Assembly (NCBI RefSeq): GCF_004363805.1
Contig: NZ_SNZP01000011.1
Span: forward strand, 65,594-129,593
Origin: Paludibacterium purpuratum
GTDB lineage: Bacteria; Pseudomonadota; Gammaproteobacteria; Burkholderiales; Chromobacteriaceae
DNA: 64,000 nt
Direction: 5' to 3'
Shown here: positions 7,503 through 16,771 of the stretch, piece by piece
Numbering within the stretch: position 1 is the first letter of the stretch
Layout: the number at the start of each line of letters is the position of its first letter
The notes under the pieces: generated by a model
What the model was told of the DNA's origin: nothing
The model's database searches: none
What the model saw: the letters and a program-made list of their open reading frames with translations, nothing else
Program-made: the position numbers and the translations under genes

Positions 7503-8510
7503 TTAGTCGGCACCATAGCCGGCGACGTCGAGCGCCGGGATGCGGGCGAGTGCCTGTTGCAGATAGTCGATGAACCGATTGCATAGCGCGGTACGCCCGC
7601 CCGTTTGCGGGATCAAGTACAGCGTGACCGGCGGTTGGCGCCAGTCCGGTAGCACGTGCGTCAGCGCTCCGCTTTGCTCTAGCGCTTCTGCCATATCCAT
7701 GAACAACATGCCGATCCCCTGGCCGCCGAGCAGCAGGTTCATGACCGCACCGCGGTGATTGGTGACGATTTTTCCGCTGACCGGCACATCGTGCCATTGC
7801 CGCTCGCGCCGCATCGTCCAGGAAAAGGCGCAGAACCGCTGGCCGACAAAAGGCGCCTGCGCGTTGTTCGGCAGGTAGGCGATGCAGTCGTGCTCCGCCA
7901 GGGCGCCGGGGCTGGCTGGCACACCTTTGCGGCGCAAATAGTTCGGCGAGGCATAAAGGGCAAGCGGCCGTTGGGCGATCGCCCGCATTTTGACGTTGTC
8001 TTCGACCAGCGGTTGGTCGGTGAAACGTTGATAGCCGCGCAAGGTGATGTCGTAAGGCGAAGAGCCCAGCGCATGTTTCTGGTTGTCGAGCACCAGGTCG
8101 ATGGCGACCCCGGGGTATTGCTCGGCAAAAGAAGCGACGATGGTCGACAGGTAGCGTTCGCCGAAATCGCTGGGGCAGGTAATGCGCAACTGGCCATCCT
8201 CGATATGGCTATTCAATGCTTTGCCGCGCGCCAGCAGCCGCTGGTTGGCCAGCACGGTTTCCCGGGCCAACGGCAACAACTCCTCGCCCGCCGTGGTCAA
8301 CGTCACCCCGCGTGTGGAGCGACGAAAGACCGTCACGCCCAGCGCCTGCTCCAGGCTTTTGATTTTCTGGCTGATGCTGGCATTGCTGAGCGACAACTGT
8401 AGTGCGGCGTGGCTGAGATTGCCCTGTTCGGCCGCGACGACGAAGGCATAAAGCGTATCCAACGGCAGAAAGTCGCTGCTGGTTTGAATCGAGGGATGCG
8501 GCGTTTCCAT
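7503..8510 (-). CDS. LysR-family transcriptional regulator
   Basis: 335 residues. The N-terminal LysR helix-turn-helix reads LDTLYAFVVAAEQGNLSHAA, then NASISQKIKSLEQALGVTVF and RRSTRGVTLTTAGEELL. A GcvA/AmpR-like effector domain follows, with GQLRITCPSDFGERYL, LDITLRG-type strands and PLALYASPNYLRRKGVP. The gene is followed downstream on the other strand by higA and does not diverge directly from an obvious target; glmS lies upstream on the same strand. Its regulon cannot be predicted from this position. Confidence 0.93.
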   Translation of the reverse strand: METPHPSIQTSSDFLPLDTLYAFVVAAEQGNLSHAALQLSLSNASISQKIKSLEQALGVTVFRRSTRGVTLTTAGEELLPLARETVLANQRLLARGKALNSHIEDGQLRITCPSDFGERYLSTIVASFAEQYPGVAIDLVLDNQKHALGSSPYDITLRGYQRFTDQPLVEDNVKMRAIAQRPLALYASPNYLRRKGVPASPGALAEHDCIAYLPNNAQAPFVGQRFCAFSWTMRRERQWHDVPVSGKIVTNHRGAVMNLLLGGQGIGMLFMDMAEALEQSGALTHVLPDWRQPPVTLYLIPQTGGRTALCNRFIDYLQQALARIPALDVAGYGAD

Positions 8511-8595
8511 GGAGGCTGACCGGTTGGCGGAATTGATCGCGATTATACGACTCCGGAGGCGCGGCCGGCGGCAGAACGGCCGCGCCTGAGGTCGT

Positions 8596-10425
8596 TCACT
8601 CCACCGTCACGCTCTTGGCCAGGTTGCGCGGTTTGTCGATGTCTGTGCCGCGCGCCACGGCGGTGTGGTAGGCCAATAGCTGCATGGCCAGGGTGTACAG
8701 GATCGGTGATAGCGCGCCGTAATGCTCGGTCAGGCGAATGGCGCTGATGTTGTCCGCCGGTTCGATGGCGCTGTCGCGGTCGCAGAACACGTAGAGTTGG
8801 CCGCCGCGCGCGCCGACTTCGTGCAGGTTGGATTTGAGTTTTTCCAATAGCTTGTCGTTGGGAGCCACCGCCACCACCGGCATGTCTTCGCTCACCAGGG
8901 CCAACGGGCCGTGCTTGAGTTCGCCCGCCGGGTAGGCCTCGGCATGGATGTAGGAGATCTCCTTGAGTTTGAGCGCGCCTTCCAGTGCCACCGGGTAGTG
9001 CAGGCCACGGCCGAGAAATAGCGCATGTTCTTTCCCTGCGAAGCGTTCGGCCCAGGCGATGATCTGCGGTTCGAGCGCCAGCACGGCGCCCATCGCCTTG
9101 GGGAGGTGGCGCAGGGCCTTCAATTGCTGCAATTCCGCTTGGTCGTCCAACCGGCCGCGCCCTTGCGCCAGGCACAGCGCCAGCAGATAGAGCGCTACCA
9201 ATTGGGTGGTGAAGCCCTTGGTGGATGCGACGCCGATTTCCATGCCGGCGCGGGTGAGGAAGTGCAGCGGGCACTCGCGCACCAGCGCGCTGGTGGCGAC
9301 ATTGCAGATCGCCAAATTGAGCGGCATGCCTTGTTCGCGGGCGAAGCGCAGTGCGGCCAGGGTGTCGGCGGTTTCGCCGCTTTGCGAAATCGCCACCACC
9401 AGGGTGTCGGGGTGCGGGATGCTGTCGCGGTAGCGGTATTCGCTGGCGATCTCCACTTCCACCGGCACGCGCGCCAGGCTTTCGATCCAGTATTTGGCGG
9501 TCAGTCCGGCGTAGTAGCTGGAGCCGCAGGCCAGGATCAGCACGCGGCCGGTCTGGCGCAGGGCCTGGTAGGCACCGTCGCCGAACAGCTCGGGCATGAT
9601 GCCCAGCACGTCGGCCAGGGTGTCGGCCACCGCGCGCGGCTGCTCGAAGATTTCCTTTTGCATGTAGTGGCGATACGGGCCGAGTTCGACCGCGCTGTCA
9701 TGGCCGCTGAGCGTGCGCACCGGACGCTCGACTGGGCGACCATCGATATCGCAAATCCAATAGCGTTGCAGCTGGATATCGACGACATCGCCTTCCTCCA
9801 GATAGACGAAGCGTGTGGTGACACCGGCGAGCGCCATGGCGTCGGAGGCCAGAAAGTGTTCGTTGTCGCCCAAGCCGACCACCAGCGGAGAGCCCTGGCG
9901 CGCACCGACCACGCGGTGCGGCTCGTCGCGGCAGATGACGGCGATGGCATAGCTGCCGTTGAGTCGTTGCACCGCTTGTTGCACGGCCTCGAACAGATCG
10001 CCCTGGTACAGGTCGTCGATCAGGTGGGCGATGACTTCGCTGTCGGTCTGGCTGGCGAAGTGGTAACCGCGTGCCTGGAGCTCTTTACGCAGCACATCGT
10101 GGTTTTCGATGATGCCGTTGTGGGAGACGGCGATGCGCGCCGGGCCGTCGGCCGGGGAGAAATGCGGGTGGGCGTTGCAGGTTTCCGGCCGGCCATGGGT
10201 GGCCCAGCGGGTATGGGCGATGCCGGTGTAGCCCTCGAGCGCCTCTGTCCGAGCGGCCTGCGCCAGGTCGGCCACGCGCGCCATGCTGCGCGCCCGTTGC
10301 AATTGGCCGTCCCGGTACAGCGCCACGCCGCAGGAGTCGTAACCGCGGTACTCCAGCCGTTTCAGGCCTTCGATCAGGATGGGGAGGATATTGCGTTGCG
10401 CGACGGCGCCGACGATGCCACACAT
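8596..10425 (-). CDS. glmS: Glutamine--fructose-6-phosphate aminotransferase (isomerizing)
   Basis: GlmS, 609 residues, the usual length. It makes glucosamine 6-phosphate from fructose 6-phosphate and glutamine, the entry step to peptidoglycan and LPS amino sugars. The protein starts MCGIVGAV, so Cys2 becomes the N-terminal nucleophile of the class II glutamine amidotransferase domain. YRGYDSCG and HTRWATHG follow. Two SIS domains come next ([26 protein letters not shown]), then [19 protein letters not shown] and the C-terminal AKSVTVE. GGAG lies 8 bases before the start. No GlmU partner is adjacent. No glmS ribozyme would be expected in this phylum and none was seen. Confidence 0.97.
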   Translation of the reverse strand: MCGIVGAVAQRNILPILIEGLKRLEYRGYDSCGVALYRDGQLQRARSMARVADLAQAARTEALEGYTGIAHTRWATHGRPETCNAHPHFSPADGPARIAVSHNGIIENHDVLRKELQARGYHFASQTDSEVIAHLIDDLYQGDLFEAVQQAVQRLNGSYAIAVICRDEPHRVVGARQGSPLVVGLGDNEHFLASDAMALAGVTTRFVYLEEGDVVDIQLQRYWICDIDGRPVERPVRTLSGHDSAVELGPYRHYMQKEIFEQPRAVADTLADVLGIMPELFGDGAYQALRQTGRVLILACGSSYYAGLTAKYWIESLARVPVEVEIASEYRYRDSIPHPDTLVVAISQSGETADTLAALRFAREQGMPLNLAICNVATSALVRECPLHFLTRAGMEIGVASTKGFTTQLVALYLLALCLAQGRGRLDDQAELQQLKALRHLPKAMGAVLALEPQIIAWAERFAGKEHALFLGRGLHYPVALEGALKLKEISYIHAEAYPAGELKHGPLALVSEDMPVVAVAPNDKLLEKLKSNLHEVGARGGQLYVFCDRDSAIEPADNISAIRLTEHYGALSPILYTLAMQLLAYHTAVARGTDIDKPRNLAKSVTVE

Positions 10426-10492
10426 GGTTGAACTCCGTATCAGGTGATGAGGCTATGCTAGAGCCGGCACGACAAAACTTGCTTTCATATTC

Positions 10493-10547
10493 ATTTCATA
10501 TCTGAAATAATTCACTACGACAAAGTCATTATGAAATAATATTTCAT
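10493..10547. promoter_or_regulatory. Two palindromes upstream of the Lrp/AsnC-type regulator
   Basis: ATTTCA-tatc-TGAAAT (10493-10508) and ATGAAAT-aat-ATTTCAT (10531-10547) lie about 38 bp apart, in an AT-rich region between glmS and the regulator start at 10569. They share the same ATTTCA/TGAAAT half-sites. Paired AT-rich palindromes fit Lrp/AsnC-family autoregulatory sites. Binding is inferred, not shown. Confidence 0.6.
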
Positions 10548-10568
10548 TTGTTTGGAAAAGGTGAAAAT

Positions 10569-11033
10569 ATGCTGCAGCTCGACGAGCTGGATCGGCGCAT
10601 TCTGCAGCAATTGCAGCAGGATGCCGATGTGAGCAATCAGCAGTTGGCCGAACGCGTGCACGCCTCGGCGCCGACTTGTCTGCGGCGGGTACGGCGCCTG
10701 AAGGATGCCGGCGTGCTTGTGCGCACGGTGGCTCTGGTGGCACCGGCTGCACAGGGGCTCGGTCTGACCGCGGTGGTGGAGGTTTCGCTGGAACGCCAAT
10801 CGGCCGAGGCGCTGACGGCGTTCGAGGCGCTGGTGGCGAACGAGCCGGAGGTCGTGCAGTGCTATCGCGTCTCGCCCGGGCCGGATATGGTGTTGATCCT
10901 GGCCTTGGCCGATATGGCGGCCTATCACCGCTTGGCGCACCGCCTGCTGACGGCCGAGGCTTGCGTGCGCAATGTACGCGCCTTCTTCGCCACGCACTGC
11001 GCCAAGTTCGAGCCGCGTCAGCCTGCCGGTTGA
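10569..11033 (+). CDS. Lrp/AsnC-family transcriptional regulator
   Basis: 154 residues. The N-terminal winged helix-turn-helix reads LDELDRRILQQLQQDADVSN, then LAERVHASAPTCLRRVRRLK. The C-terminal RAM (ACT-like) effector domain includes EPEVVQCYRVSPGPDMVLIL, the usual oligomer and amino-acid-binding segment. ATG 10569 has AAGGTG about 7 bases upstream; the in-frame TTG at 10548 lies inside an operator palindrome. It diverges from glmS and ends 7 bases from the stop of the convergent XRE regulator. Family members respond to amino acids. The likely self-control sites lie just upstream; other targets are unknown. Confidence 0.93.
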   Translation: MLQLDELDRRILQQLQQDADVSNQQLAERVHASAPTCLRRVRRLKDAGVLVRTVALVAPAAQGLGLTAVVEVSLERQSAEALTAFEALVANEPEVVQCYRVSPGPDMVLILALADMAAYHRLAHRLLTAEACVRNVRAFFATHCAKFEPRQPAG

Positions 11034-11040
11034 GGCGGCG

Positions 11041-11820
11041 TCAGCCGGCTTGTTCGACCAGGGTCACCAGCTTGAGCTGGGGATGCTTGGCGACTTGCAG
11101 CGTGAATTGCCGATAGCTGCGCTCGCCATCCGTGCCATGGAAGCGACGTAGCCCCCCTTCTCGATCCAACACCTCTTGTGCGGCCCACAGGCGGCGGAAT
11201 TCGCCGCTGCCTTTGTTCAATTCTTCCACCAGCATCCAGTGCACCGGGTCGTGGCGCTGTGCCGCGCTATCGGCGCGAAATTCGGCCACCAGCCGCCGGG
11301 CGCGCTCCGGCCAGTCGACGATCCAACGAGGCGCGCGCTCATCGAGAAACACGAAGCGCAGCAGGTTGTGGCCTTGTGCCGCGGGCTGGTCGAGCCAGCC
11401 GGCGAACAACCGACGTGCCGCGTCGTTGCTCTGCACGATGTCCCAATGGCGATCGAGCAAATAAGCCGGGCACTGCATGGCGGCCAGTAGCGGCGCCAAT
11501 TCATGCGGGTCGGCGTCGGGGGCATCGGGCCGTGGATCGGCGCGCGCGGCCAGTTGGAACAGGTAGTGGCGCTCGGCGCGCGATAGGCGCAGCCCATCGG
11601 CGATGGCGACCAGGGTCGGCGCCGATAGCGCCTGGGCGCGGCCTTGTTCGATCCAGGTATACCAAGTGGGGCTGATGCCGCATAGGCCGGCGGCTTCCTC
11701 GCGCCGCAGGCCGGGGGTGCGCCGCCGCAGGCCCGCCGCTAGGCCGACGTCCTGCGGTTGCAGACGTTCGCGTACGGCACGCAAAAAATGGCCAAGCGGG
11801 TGGTCGGCGGTGGCGGGCAT
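11041..11820 (-). CDS. XRE-family regulator with MmyB-like ligand-binding domain
   Basis: 259 residues. The N-terminal helix-turn-helix has the pattern of this family: GLRRRTPGLRREEAAGLCGI, then SPTWYTWIEQGR, then SAPTLVAIADGLRLSRAERH. The C-terminal MmyB-like (PAS-related) domain shows CPAYLLDRHWDIVQSNDAA, then LRFVFLD and FRRLWAAQEV. Start MPATADHPLG (11820) is chosen because an AGGA lies about 12 bases upstream. It diverges from a methyltransferase gene over about 100 bp. In actinobacteria and proteobacteria such regulators commonly control an adjacent divergent enzyme gene, so the methyltransferase is the likely target. Confidence 0.88.
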   Translation of the reverse strand: MPATADHPLGHFLRAVRERLQPQDVGLAAGLRRRTPGLRREEAAGLCGISPTWYTWIEQGRAQALSAPTLVAIADGLRLSRAERHYLFQLAARADPRPDAPDADPHELAPLLAAMQCPAYLLDRHWDIVQSNDAARRLFAGWLDQPAAQGHNLLRFVFLDERAPRWIVDWPERARRLVAEFRADSAAQRHDPVHWMLVEELNKGSGEFRRLWAAQEVLDREGGLRRFHGTDGERSYRQFTLQVAKHPQLKLVTLVEQAG

Positions 11821-11843
11821 CGAAAATATCCTGTTGGCTGTTG

Positions 11844-11856
11844 CTATTGATAATAG
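11844..11856. promoter_or_regulatory. Small inverted repeat between the XRE regulator and methyltransferase
   Basis: CTATT-GAT-AATAG is a perfect 5+3+5 repeat. It is nested between TATCCT (11827-11832) and AGGATA (11855-11860), which form a second, wider inverted repeat. Its position in the divergent promoter region suggests an operator. Low certainty. Confidence 0.35.
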
Positions 11857-11923
11857 GATAAGCACTCAACTTGTAACTGTCATTATGCACGCCTAGGCTG
11901 AGGTTTCTTACAGGAGGATTGTC

Positions 11924-12697
11924 ATGAAAGCGCATGTAGAAACGGTTCAGCAGCAGTTCGATCCGCAGGCGCAAGCCTATCTATCGAGTCAGGTGCATGC
12001 CCAGGGGCCGGATCTGGCCTGGGTGCGCGAGCAGGTATTGCCGACTCTGCCGCCCGAGGCGGCGGTGCTGGATATCGGCTGCGGCGCCGGCCATTTGGCG
12101 TTTGCGCTGGCCGAGCGCGGCGCGCGGGTGACGGCACTCGATCCATCGCCGTCGATGTTGCATACGGTGAGTCGGGAGGCGGCTGCGCGCGGTTTGAGCC
12201 AGATCGATACCGTCGAGGGTCTGGCGCACTGTTTGCCGTTCGCCGATGGGCAGTTCGACTTGGTGGCGAGCCGTTATAGCGCGCACCACTGGGAAGCCTT
12301 GCCCGCCGCGCTGGCGGAGATGCGCCGGGTGCTGAAGCCGGACGGCATGCTCTTGATGATCGATGTCGAAGGGGACGAGACGGCGCTGGTGGATACGCAT
12401 TTGCAGGCGATGGAGCTGCTGCGCGATCGATCGCATATCCGCAACCGCGCGCCATCGGAATGGCGCCGCCTGCTGACGCTTGCCGGGTTTACCGTGGCAT
12501 CGCACCGGCAATGGCCGACGCGTCTGGCGTTCGAGGCTTGGGTGACGCGCATGCGCACGCCGCCTGTGCAGGTACAGGCGATCCGCGCGCTGCAGGATGG
12601 CGCGCCGGCCGAGGTGCGGACGGCGCTTGCCATCGAGGCGGACGGTAGTTTCCAGGTGACGACCGGTGCGATGCTGGCGAAGAGGGCGGTGGAATGA
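11924..12697 (+). CDS. Class I SAM-dependent methyltransferase (UbiE/Methyltransf_11 type)
   Basis: 257 residues. The SAM-binding core shows motif I VLDIGCGAGHLAFALA, the acidic ALDPSPSML at the end of beta2, then LPFADGQFDLVASRYSAHHW (motif II region) and EMRRVLKPDGMLLMIDV (motif III). The ribosome site AGGAGG is strong and well spaced. The N-terminal FDPQAQAYLSS resembles ubiquinone/menaquinone and small-molecule methyltransferases, but the substrate is not predictable. It is divergent from, and probably controlled by, the XRE/MmyB regulator. Confidence 0.88.
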   Translation: MKAHVETVQQQFDPQAQAYLSSQVHAQGPDLAWVREQVLPTLPPEAAVLDIGCGAGHLAFALAERGARVTALDPSPSMLHTVSREAAARGLSQIDTVEGLAHCLPFADGQFDLVASRYSAHHWEALPAALAEMRRVLKPDGMLLMIDVEGDETALVDTHLQAMELLRDRSHIRNRAPSEWRRLLTLAGFTVASHRQWPTRLAFEAWVTRMRTPPVQVQAIRALQDGAPAEVRTALAIEADGSFQVTTGAMLAKRAVE

Positions 12698-12699
12698 AG

Positions 12700-12723
12700 C
12701 GAACCCGCCGGGCGGCGGGTTCG
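12700..12723. terminator. Hairpin between the convergent methyltransferase and hemY genes
   Basis: A perfect 10-bp stem, CGAACCCGCC / GGCGGGTTCG, with loop GGGC. It has no T-run on either strand and sits in a 36-bp convergent gap, so it may act for both directions. Confidence 0.6.
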
Positions 12724-12733
12724 TAGGTCGGTA

Positions 12734-13942
12734 TCAGAGGCCCTGGCTCAACGCCAGTTCGAGACTGGCATGATAGTGCTGCGCGGCCTCCTCCTCCTTG
12801 CCGATCTGCTGGAACAAGCGAGCCAGCTCGGCGTGGGCGGTCAGCGTGGGCTGGATCGACAGGCTGGCCTCGAGGTAGTTCTGCGCCTTGCCCCACAGTT
12901 GTTGGCACAGTGCCAGCCGGCCCAGCGCCAGCAGCAGCATGTGATCGCGAGGCCGCTGCTTGAGCCAGTCCTCGCCGGCCTTCATCAGTGCCAGCCGGCG
13001 CGTTTCGGTCAGTTGATCGGCCAGTTGGGCCAATTCGCGGGTCAACTCCGGCGTGGCGCTGTCTTCGTCCGCCAGCGTTTCGGCCAACAGTGCGGCGGCC
13101 TGATCGGCTTCGCCGGCGTCGGCCAGGCGGGCGACGACGCGCGACACCAGGCCGGGCAGCCTGCGCTCGGCTTCCGGCACCTTGCGCAGCCATTCCAAAA
13201 TTTCAGGGCCGTTGATCCGCGTGTCCAGTTGCTGGCCATAGGCGGCTTGGCGGTAGCGCCGTGCCTGCTCGGGTTCCAGCGCCTCGGCCTTGAGCAGCTT
13301 CTCGGTCAGCAGAAGCACGGCCTCGGGCTGCTTTTGCTGTAGACGGATCTTCAGTTCCAGCCGCAAAGCGTTGGTCAGGTTGGGCGAGATCGAGCGCGCG
13401 CGTTCGATGGCGGCCAGCGCGCCCAAGGCGTCCTTGGCTTCGAGGCGCAGCTCCGCTTCCTGCATATGGCGCGCCAATTGCAGCGATTCGGGCAGGGCGT
13501 CGAGTCCGGATAGATACGCGTCGCGCTTGTCGTAGTCGCGCTGGGCGCTCGCGGCGCGGGCGGCGATCAAGAGGGCCAGCGCCTTGTTTTCCGGCGCATG
13601 TTCGTTGCCGGTGGCCTTGATGGCGGCGCGCTCCGCCTTCTGGAAGCGGCCTTCAAAAAAGGCGATGCCGGCGTCGCGCAGTGCGTGGCGTGCTTCCCGA
13701 AGATGCTTCTGGCGCTGGAAGCGCCGTACTTCGGCCGGCAACCCCGCCGCCAGGCTGATCAGGCGCAACGCGCCGTAGGTGACGGCAATCAGCGCGATGG
13801 TGGCGACGATCAGCAAGTTGAAGGAGAACTCGATGCGCCAAGGCGGCAGATAGAGGATGGCATAGCCGTTGTTGACCGTGGCGGCCAGACCGACCAGTAC
13901 CGCCAGCGCGAACAGGCCGGTGATCCAGATCACGAATTTCAC
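12734..13942 (-). CDS. hemY: HemY, protohaem IX biosynthesis-associated TPR protein
   Basis: 402-residue inner-membrane protein. Two N-terminal hydrophobic helices (about 1-25 and 40-65, separated by NNGYAILYLPPWRIEFS) precede a HemY_N region. Tetratricopeptide-type helices follow to the C-terminus (ALGRLALCQQLWGKAQNYLE, LARLFQQIGKEEEAAQHYHA). It is the proteobacterial HemY of the hemCDXY operon, not the protoporphyrinogen oxidase of Bacillus that has the same name. Its exact role in tetrapyrrole metabolism is unsettled. The start overlaps the hemX stop as ATGA, implying translational coupling. Last gene of the operon. Confidence 0.93.
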   Translation of the reverse strand: MKFVIWITGLFALAVLVGLAATVNNGYAILYLPPWRIEFSFNLLIVATIALIAVTYGALRLISLAAGLPAEVRRFQRQKHLREARHALRDAGIAFFEGRFQKAERAAIKATGNEHAPENKALALLIAARAASAQRDYDKRDAYLSGLDALPESLQLARHMQEAELRLEAKDALGALAAIERARSISPNLTNALRLELKIRLQQKQPEAVLLLTEKLLKAEALEPEQARRYRQAAYGQQLDTRINGPEILEWLRKVPEAERRLPGLVSRVVARLADAGEADQAAALLAETLADEDSATPELTRELAQLADQLTETRRLALMKAGEDWLKQRPRDHMLLLALGRLALCQQLWGKAQNYLEASLSIQPTLTAHAELARLFQQIGKEEEAAQHYHASLELALSQGL

Positions 13943-14955
13943 GGCTTGACCTCCGGCGCGGCCTGCGCGCTATTGACCGCTTTCAGACTATCGGACAAGT
14001 CGGGCAGGGCGTTGTTGATCGGCGCCGCCTTGAGTTCGTCCAGCACGGCGAGCCATTGCTTGGTGGTCGGCGCGCTGTGGTCGAAGTAGCGGTCGACGTA
14101 GCTTTGCAGTTCAACCATGTCGGCCTTGAACGGCGCGGCATTGCGCTGCAGCAGGGCAATGCGCGCGTCGAGCAGGTGCAGCTTGAGGTTTTCGCGCAGT
14201 TGGAACGATTGCTCCGGCGTCAGCAGCACCGCCTCGGGTTTATCGATGCGGCGGATGCGCACCAGTTCGCCGAAGCTTTGCGAGATGTCGCGGATCAACC
14301 GGCTCCAGAATGGGGCGTTACGATCGATGGCGGCCGGCGTCTGCGGCTGGCGCTGGATGTCGACCGACAGCGGCAGCGTGTCCACGCCCTGGCTCAGGCT
14401 GTCGATGCGTGCCGACAGGCCGATGATGTCGAGGAAGGGCAGCGCCTTGAGCGCTTCCAGGTCGTGCGCCACCGATTTCTTGACGCCGATGAGCTCGGGG
14501 CGATCGAAGGTGGCGAGACGGGCATCGACCGCTTGCAGCGCGGAAATCGCCGCCGGGACGTTGCCGGCGAGCTGCAGTTCCTGGCTTGCGAGCGCCAGCG
14601 CATGGCCGACCTCGGACAGCAGCCAGTCGGTGCGTACCTTGCTCAGATCCTGATACATGCTGCTGAGCGTGGCGAACTGGCTGGTCGATTGGTTGAACTT
14701 GGCTTCAAGTAGCGCCAGCTTGCCGTCGGTGGCTCGCAACTGCTCGCCCTGTGCCTTGATGGCGGGGTCGGCGGTGTGCGAGGGCAGGGCGCGACGGATC
14801 GACGAGAGTTCGAGCTCGGTGTTGTAGAGCTGCCAGCCCGACAGGGCCAAGGCGCCCAAGGCCAGCCAGAGCGCCCAGTTGAAGGGTTTCTTCTCTTGGG
14901 GCGGCAGGATTTGTTGTTCGGACTTTTCTGCGTCCGGGTGCTGGGTTTCGCTCAT
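13939..14955 (-). CDS. hemX: HemX-type protein (uroporphyrinogen-III C-methyltransferase family label)
   Basis: 338 residues. A hydrophilic N-terminus ([13 protein letters not shown]) precedes a single transmembrane segment (WALWLALGALALSGWQLY, about residues 30-50). A long periplasmic, coiled-coil-rich domain follows (LRATDGKLALLEAKFNQSTS and onward). This is the HemX layout. Databases often label it a methyltransferase, but no SAM-binding motif is visible, so a structural or scaffolding role is more likely. Start at 14955 is fixed by an ATGA overlap with the hemD stop. The hemY start overlaps its stop in the same way. Confidence 0.9.
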   Translation of the reverse strand: MSETQHPDAEKSEQQILPPQEKKPFNWALWLALGALALSGWQLYNTELELSSIRRALPSHTADPAIKAQGEQLRATDGKLALLEAKFNQSTSQFATLSSMYQDLSKVRTDWLLSEVGHALALASQELQLAGNVPAAISALQAVDARLATFDRPELIGVKKSVAHDLEALKALPFLDIIGLSARIDSLSQGVDTLPLSVDIQRQPQTPAAIDRNAPFWSRLIRDISQSFGELVRIRRIDKPEAVLLTPEQSFQLRENLKLHLLDARIALLQRNAAPFKADMVELQSYVDRYFDHSAPTTKQWLAVLDELKAAPINNALPDLSDSLKAVNSAQAAPEVKP

Positions 14956-15704
14956 GGATGACGGGAGAACCATTCTTTGAGGCCGGCGACCATGGCTGCG
15001 TCGTCCGCCCGGGTTGTCACGATCCGCGCCACGCCTAGTGCCGCCAGTCGCTCAGCGATACGAGGGTGTGGCACACAGTATTGCAGGCATTGTAGCGTCC
15101 GGGCTCTGCCACTGCCAGCGAGCCGAAACAAACGTTCGGCAATTTCTCCCGAGGTGACGATGCAACCGTCGAGTCTGCCGGCGGCGTGCAAGCGGTCGAA
15201 GTGCGTCCAATCGGGGGCGGCGTCGACGCGGCGGTAGATGTCGGCGTAACCGACTTCTGCACCGCGAGCCGACAGTCGGTCGCCCAGTTCGGCCCGGCCG
15301 TCCGCGCCGCGCACGATCAGTACGGTCCGATCCCGCAGCGCTTGCAGTTCCGGTTCGGCCAATAGCGCTGCGCTATCGCTGCCTGCATGGGGGTAGAGTA
15401 CAGGACGGCGCGCAAGCTTGCCGAGTTTTTGTGCGCTGGCGGCGCCGACGCAGGCCAGGCGCGGTAGAGCGGGCAGCTCGGCCAGCATCGGCCAGGCTAG
15501 GTCGATGGCGCTGGGACTGACGAAGATCAGCCAGTCGGCTGCCGCCGCTTGCGCCGGCAACGCGGCGAGCGCGGCCGGGTCGGGCTGGATATCGATGATG
15601 GGAAAGTCGACCGGCTCGGCGCCTTCCGACCGCAACAGCGTTGCAAGCTCGGCGATTTGCGCCGCCGGGCGGGTGATCAGAATGGCGCGGCCGGCCAGGC
15701 TCAT
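14952..15704 (-). CDS. hemD: Uroporphyrinogen-III synthase
   Basis: HemD, 250 residues. It closes and inverts ring D of hydroxymethylbilane to give uroporphyrinogen III. The sequence is typically weakly conserved. Visible are the N-terminal [14 protein letters not shown] strand, [10 protein letters not shown], the conserved [20 protein letters not shown], and the second-domain [24 protein letters not shown] and [11 protein letters not shown]. The start is defined by an ATGA overlap with hemC, and the stop overlaps hemX in the same manner. Identification rests on both motifs and operon position. Confidence 0.93.
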   Translation of the reverse strand: MSLAGRAILITRPAAQIAELATLLRSEGAEPVDFPIIDIQPDPAALAALPAQAAAADWLIFVSPSAIDLAWPMLAELPALPRLACVGAASAQKLGKLARRPVLYPHAGSDSAALLAEPELQALRDRTVLIVRGADGRAELGDRLSARGAEVGYADIYRRVDAAPDWTHFDRLHAAGRLDGCIVTSGEIAERLFRLAGSGRARTLQCLQYCVPHPRIAERLAALGVARIVTTRADDAAMVAGLKEWFSRHP

Positions 15705-16630
15705 GGCTGTTGCCGCAAGATGTCGTCGATCAGGGCGCCGGCATCTTGCTCGTACAGTTTCTTGGCCACCGCGCGGCCGAGCGCCTCGGCATATTCGCGC
15801 GGCGCGGCGGCGTCGGCGCGTAGCATCACGGAGCCGTCCGGGTGGGCCAGCAGACCGGTGAGGTGCAGCACATCGCCTTGCAGCGTGGCGAAAGCGCCGA
15901 GCGGCAGTTGGCAACTGCCGCCCATTTCGCGTGCCAGTGTGCGTTCGGCGCTGACGCAAGCGTGCGTGTCGGCGTCGTTGAGGCCGGCCAGCAGTGTGGC
16001 GAGTTCGGTACGGTCGGCGCGGATCTCGATGCCGAGCGCGCCTTGGCCGGCGGCCGGCAGGCTGTCGTCGACCGCGATGGTCGCGGCGATACGCTCGACC
16101 AGGCCCAGGCGCTTGAGGCCGGCGGCGGCCAGGATGATGGCGTCGTAGTCGCCGTTGTCGAGCTTGGCCAGCCGGGTCTGCACATTGCCGCGCAGCGGGC
16201 GGATGACCAGACGCGGAAAGCGGGCGCGCAACTGCGCCTCGCGCCGTAGGCTGGAGGTGCCGACCACCGCGCCGTCGGGCAGCTCGGCAAGGCTTTGGTA
16301 GCGATTGCTGACAAAGGCGTCGCACGGGTCTTCGCGGGTGCAGATGGCGGCGAGCGCGAAACCGTCGGGCAGCACCATCGGCACGTCTTTGATCGAGTGC
16401 ACCGCCAAGTCGGCGCGGCCTTCGGCCAGCGCCACCTCCAGCTCTTTGACGAATAGGCCCTTGCCGCCGATCTTGGCCAACGTCTTGTCGAGAATCTGGT
16501 CGCCCTTGGTGGTCATGCCGAGGATCTCGACGGTCAGGCCGGGATGCATGCTTTGCAGGCGGGCGCGGATGTGTTCGGCCTGCCACATGGCCAGGCGGCT
16601 TTCGCGGCTGGCGATGACGATTTTATCCAT
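15701..16630 (-). CDS. hemC: Porphobilinogen deaminase (hydroxymethylbilane synthase)
   Basis: HemC, 309 residues. It joins four porphobilinogen units into hydroxymethylbilane. Landmarks: the N-terminal [80 protein letters not shown], and GGSCQLPLG with the Cys that anchors the dipyrromethane cofactor. First gene of hemC-hemD-hemX-hemY, in which every junction is an ATGA overlap. It diverges from ppc across about 140 bp that must hold both promoters. Confidence 0.97.
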   Translation of the reverse strand: MDKIVIASRESRLAMWQAEHIRARLQSMHPGLTVEILGMTTKGDQILDKTLAKIGGKGLFVKELEVALAEGRADLAVHSIKDVPMVLPDGFALAAICTREDPCDAFVSNRYQSLAELPDGAVVGTSSLRREAQLRARFPRLVIRPLRGNVQTRLAKLDNGDYDAIILAAAGLKRLGLVERIAATIAVDDSLPAAGQGALGIEIRADRTELATLLAGLNDADTHACVSAERTLAREMGGSCQLPLGAFATLQGDVLHLTGLLAHPDGSVMLRADAAAPREYAEALGRAVAKKLYEQDAGALIDDILRQQP

Positions 16631-16771
16631 GAAGCGCTTATATGTGATTTGGGTGACGACCCGCCGATTCTACCATGCAAGCCGGGTGGTTTTGCGCTGC
16701 AAAAATTGGCGCCCCAAGGCCGTAGGAATTGAGGCAGAATGAAAAATACTATCTAAAAACATACGAACCGG

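Noticed and set aside
14952-16586. Single long frame covering hemD plus an upstream extension over hemC
   Set aside because: The part before 15704 is a frame-shifted shadow of hemC. The ATGA junction defines the real hemD start.
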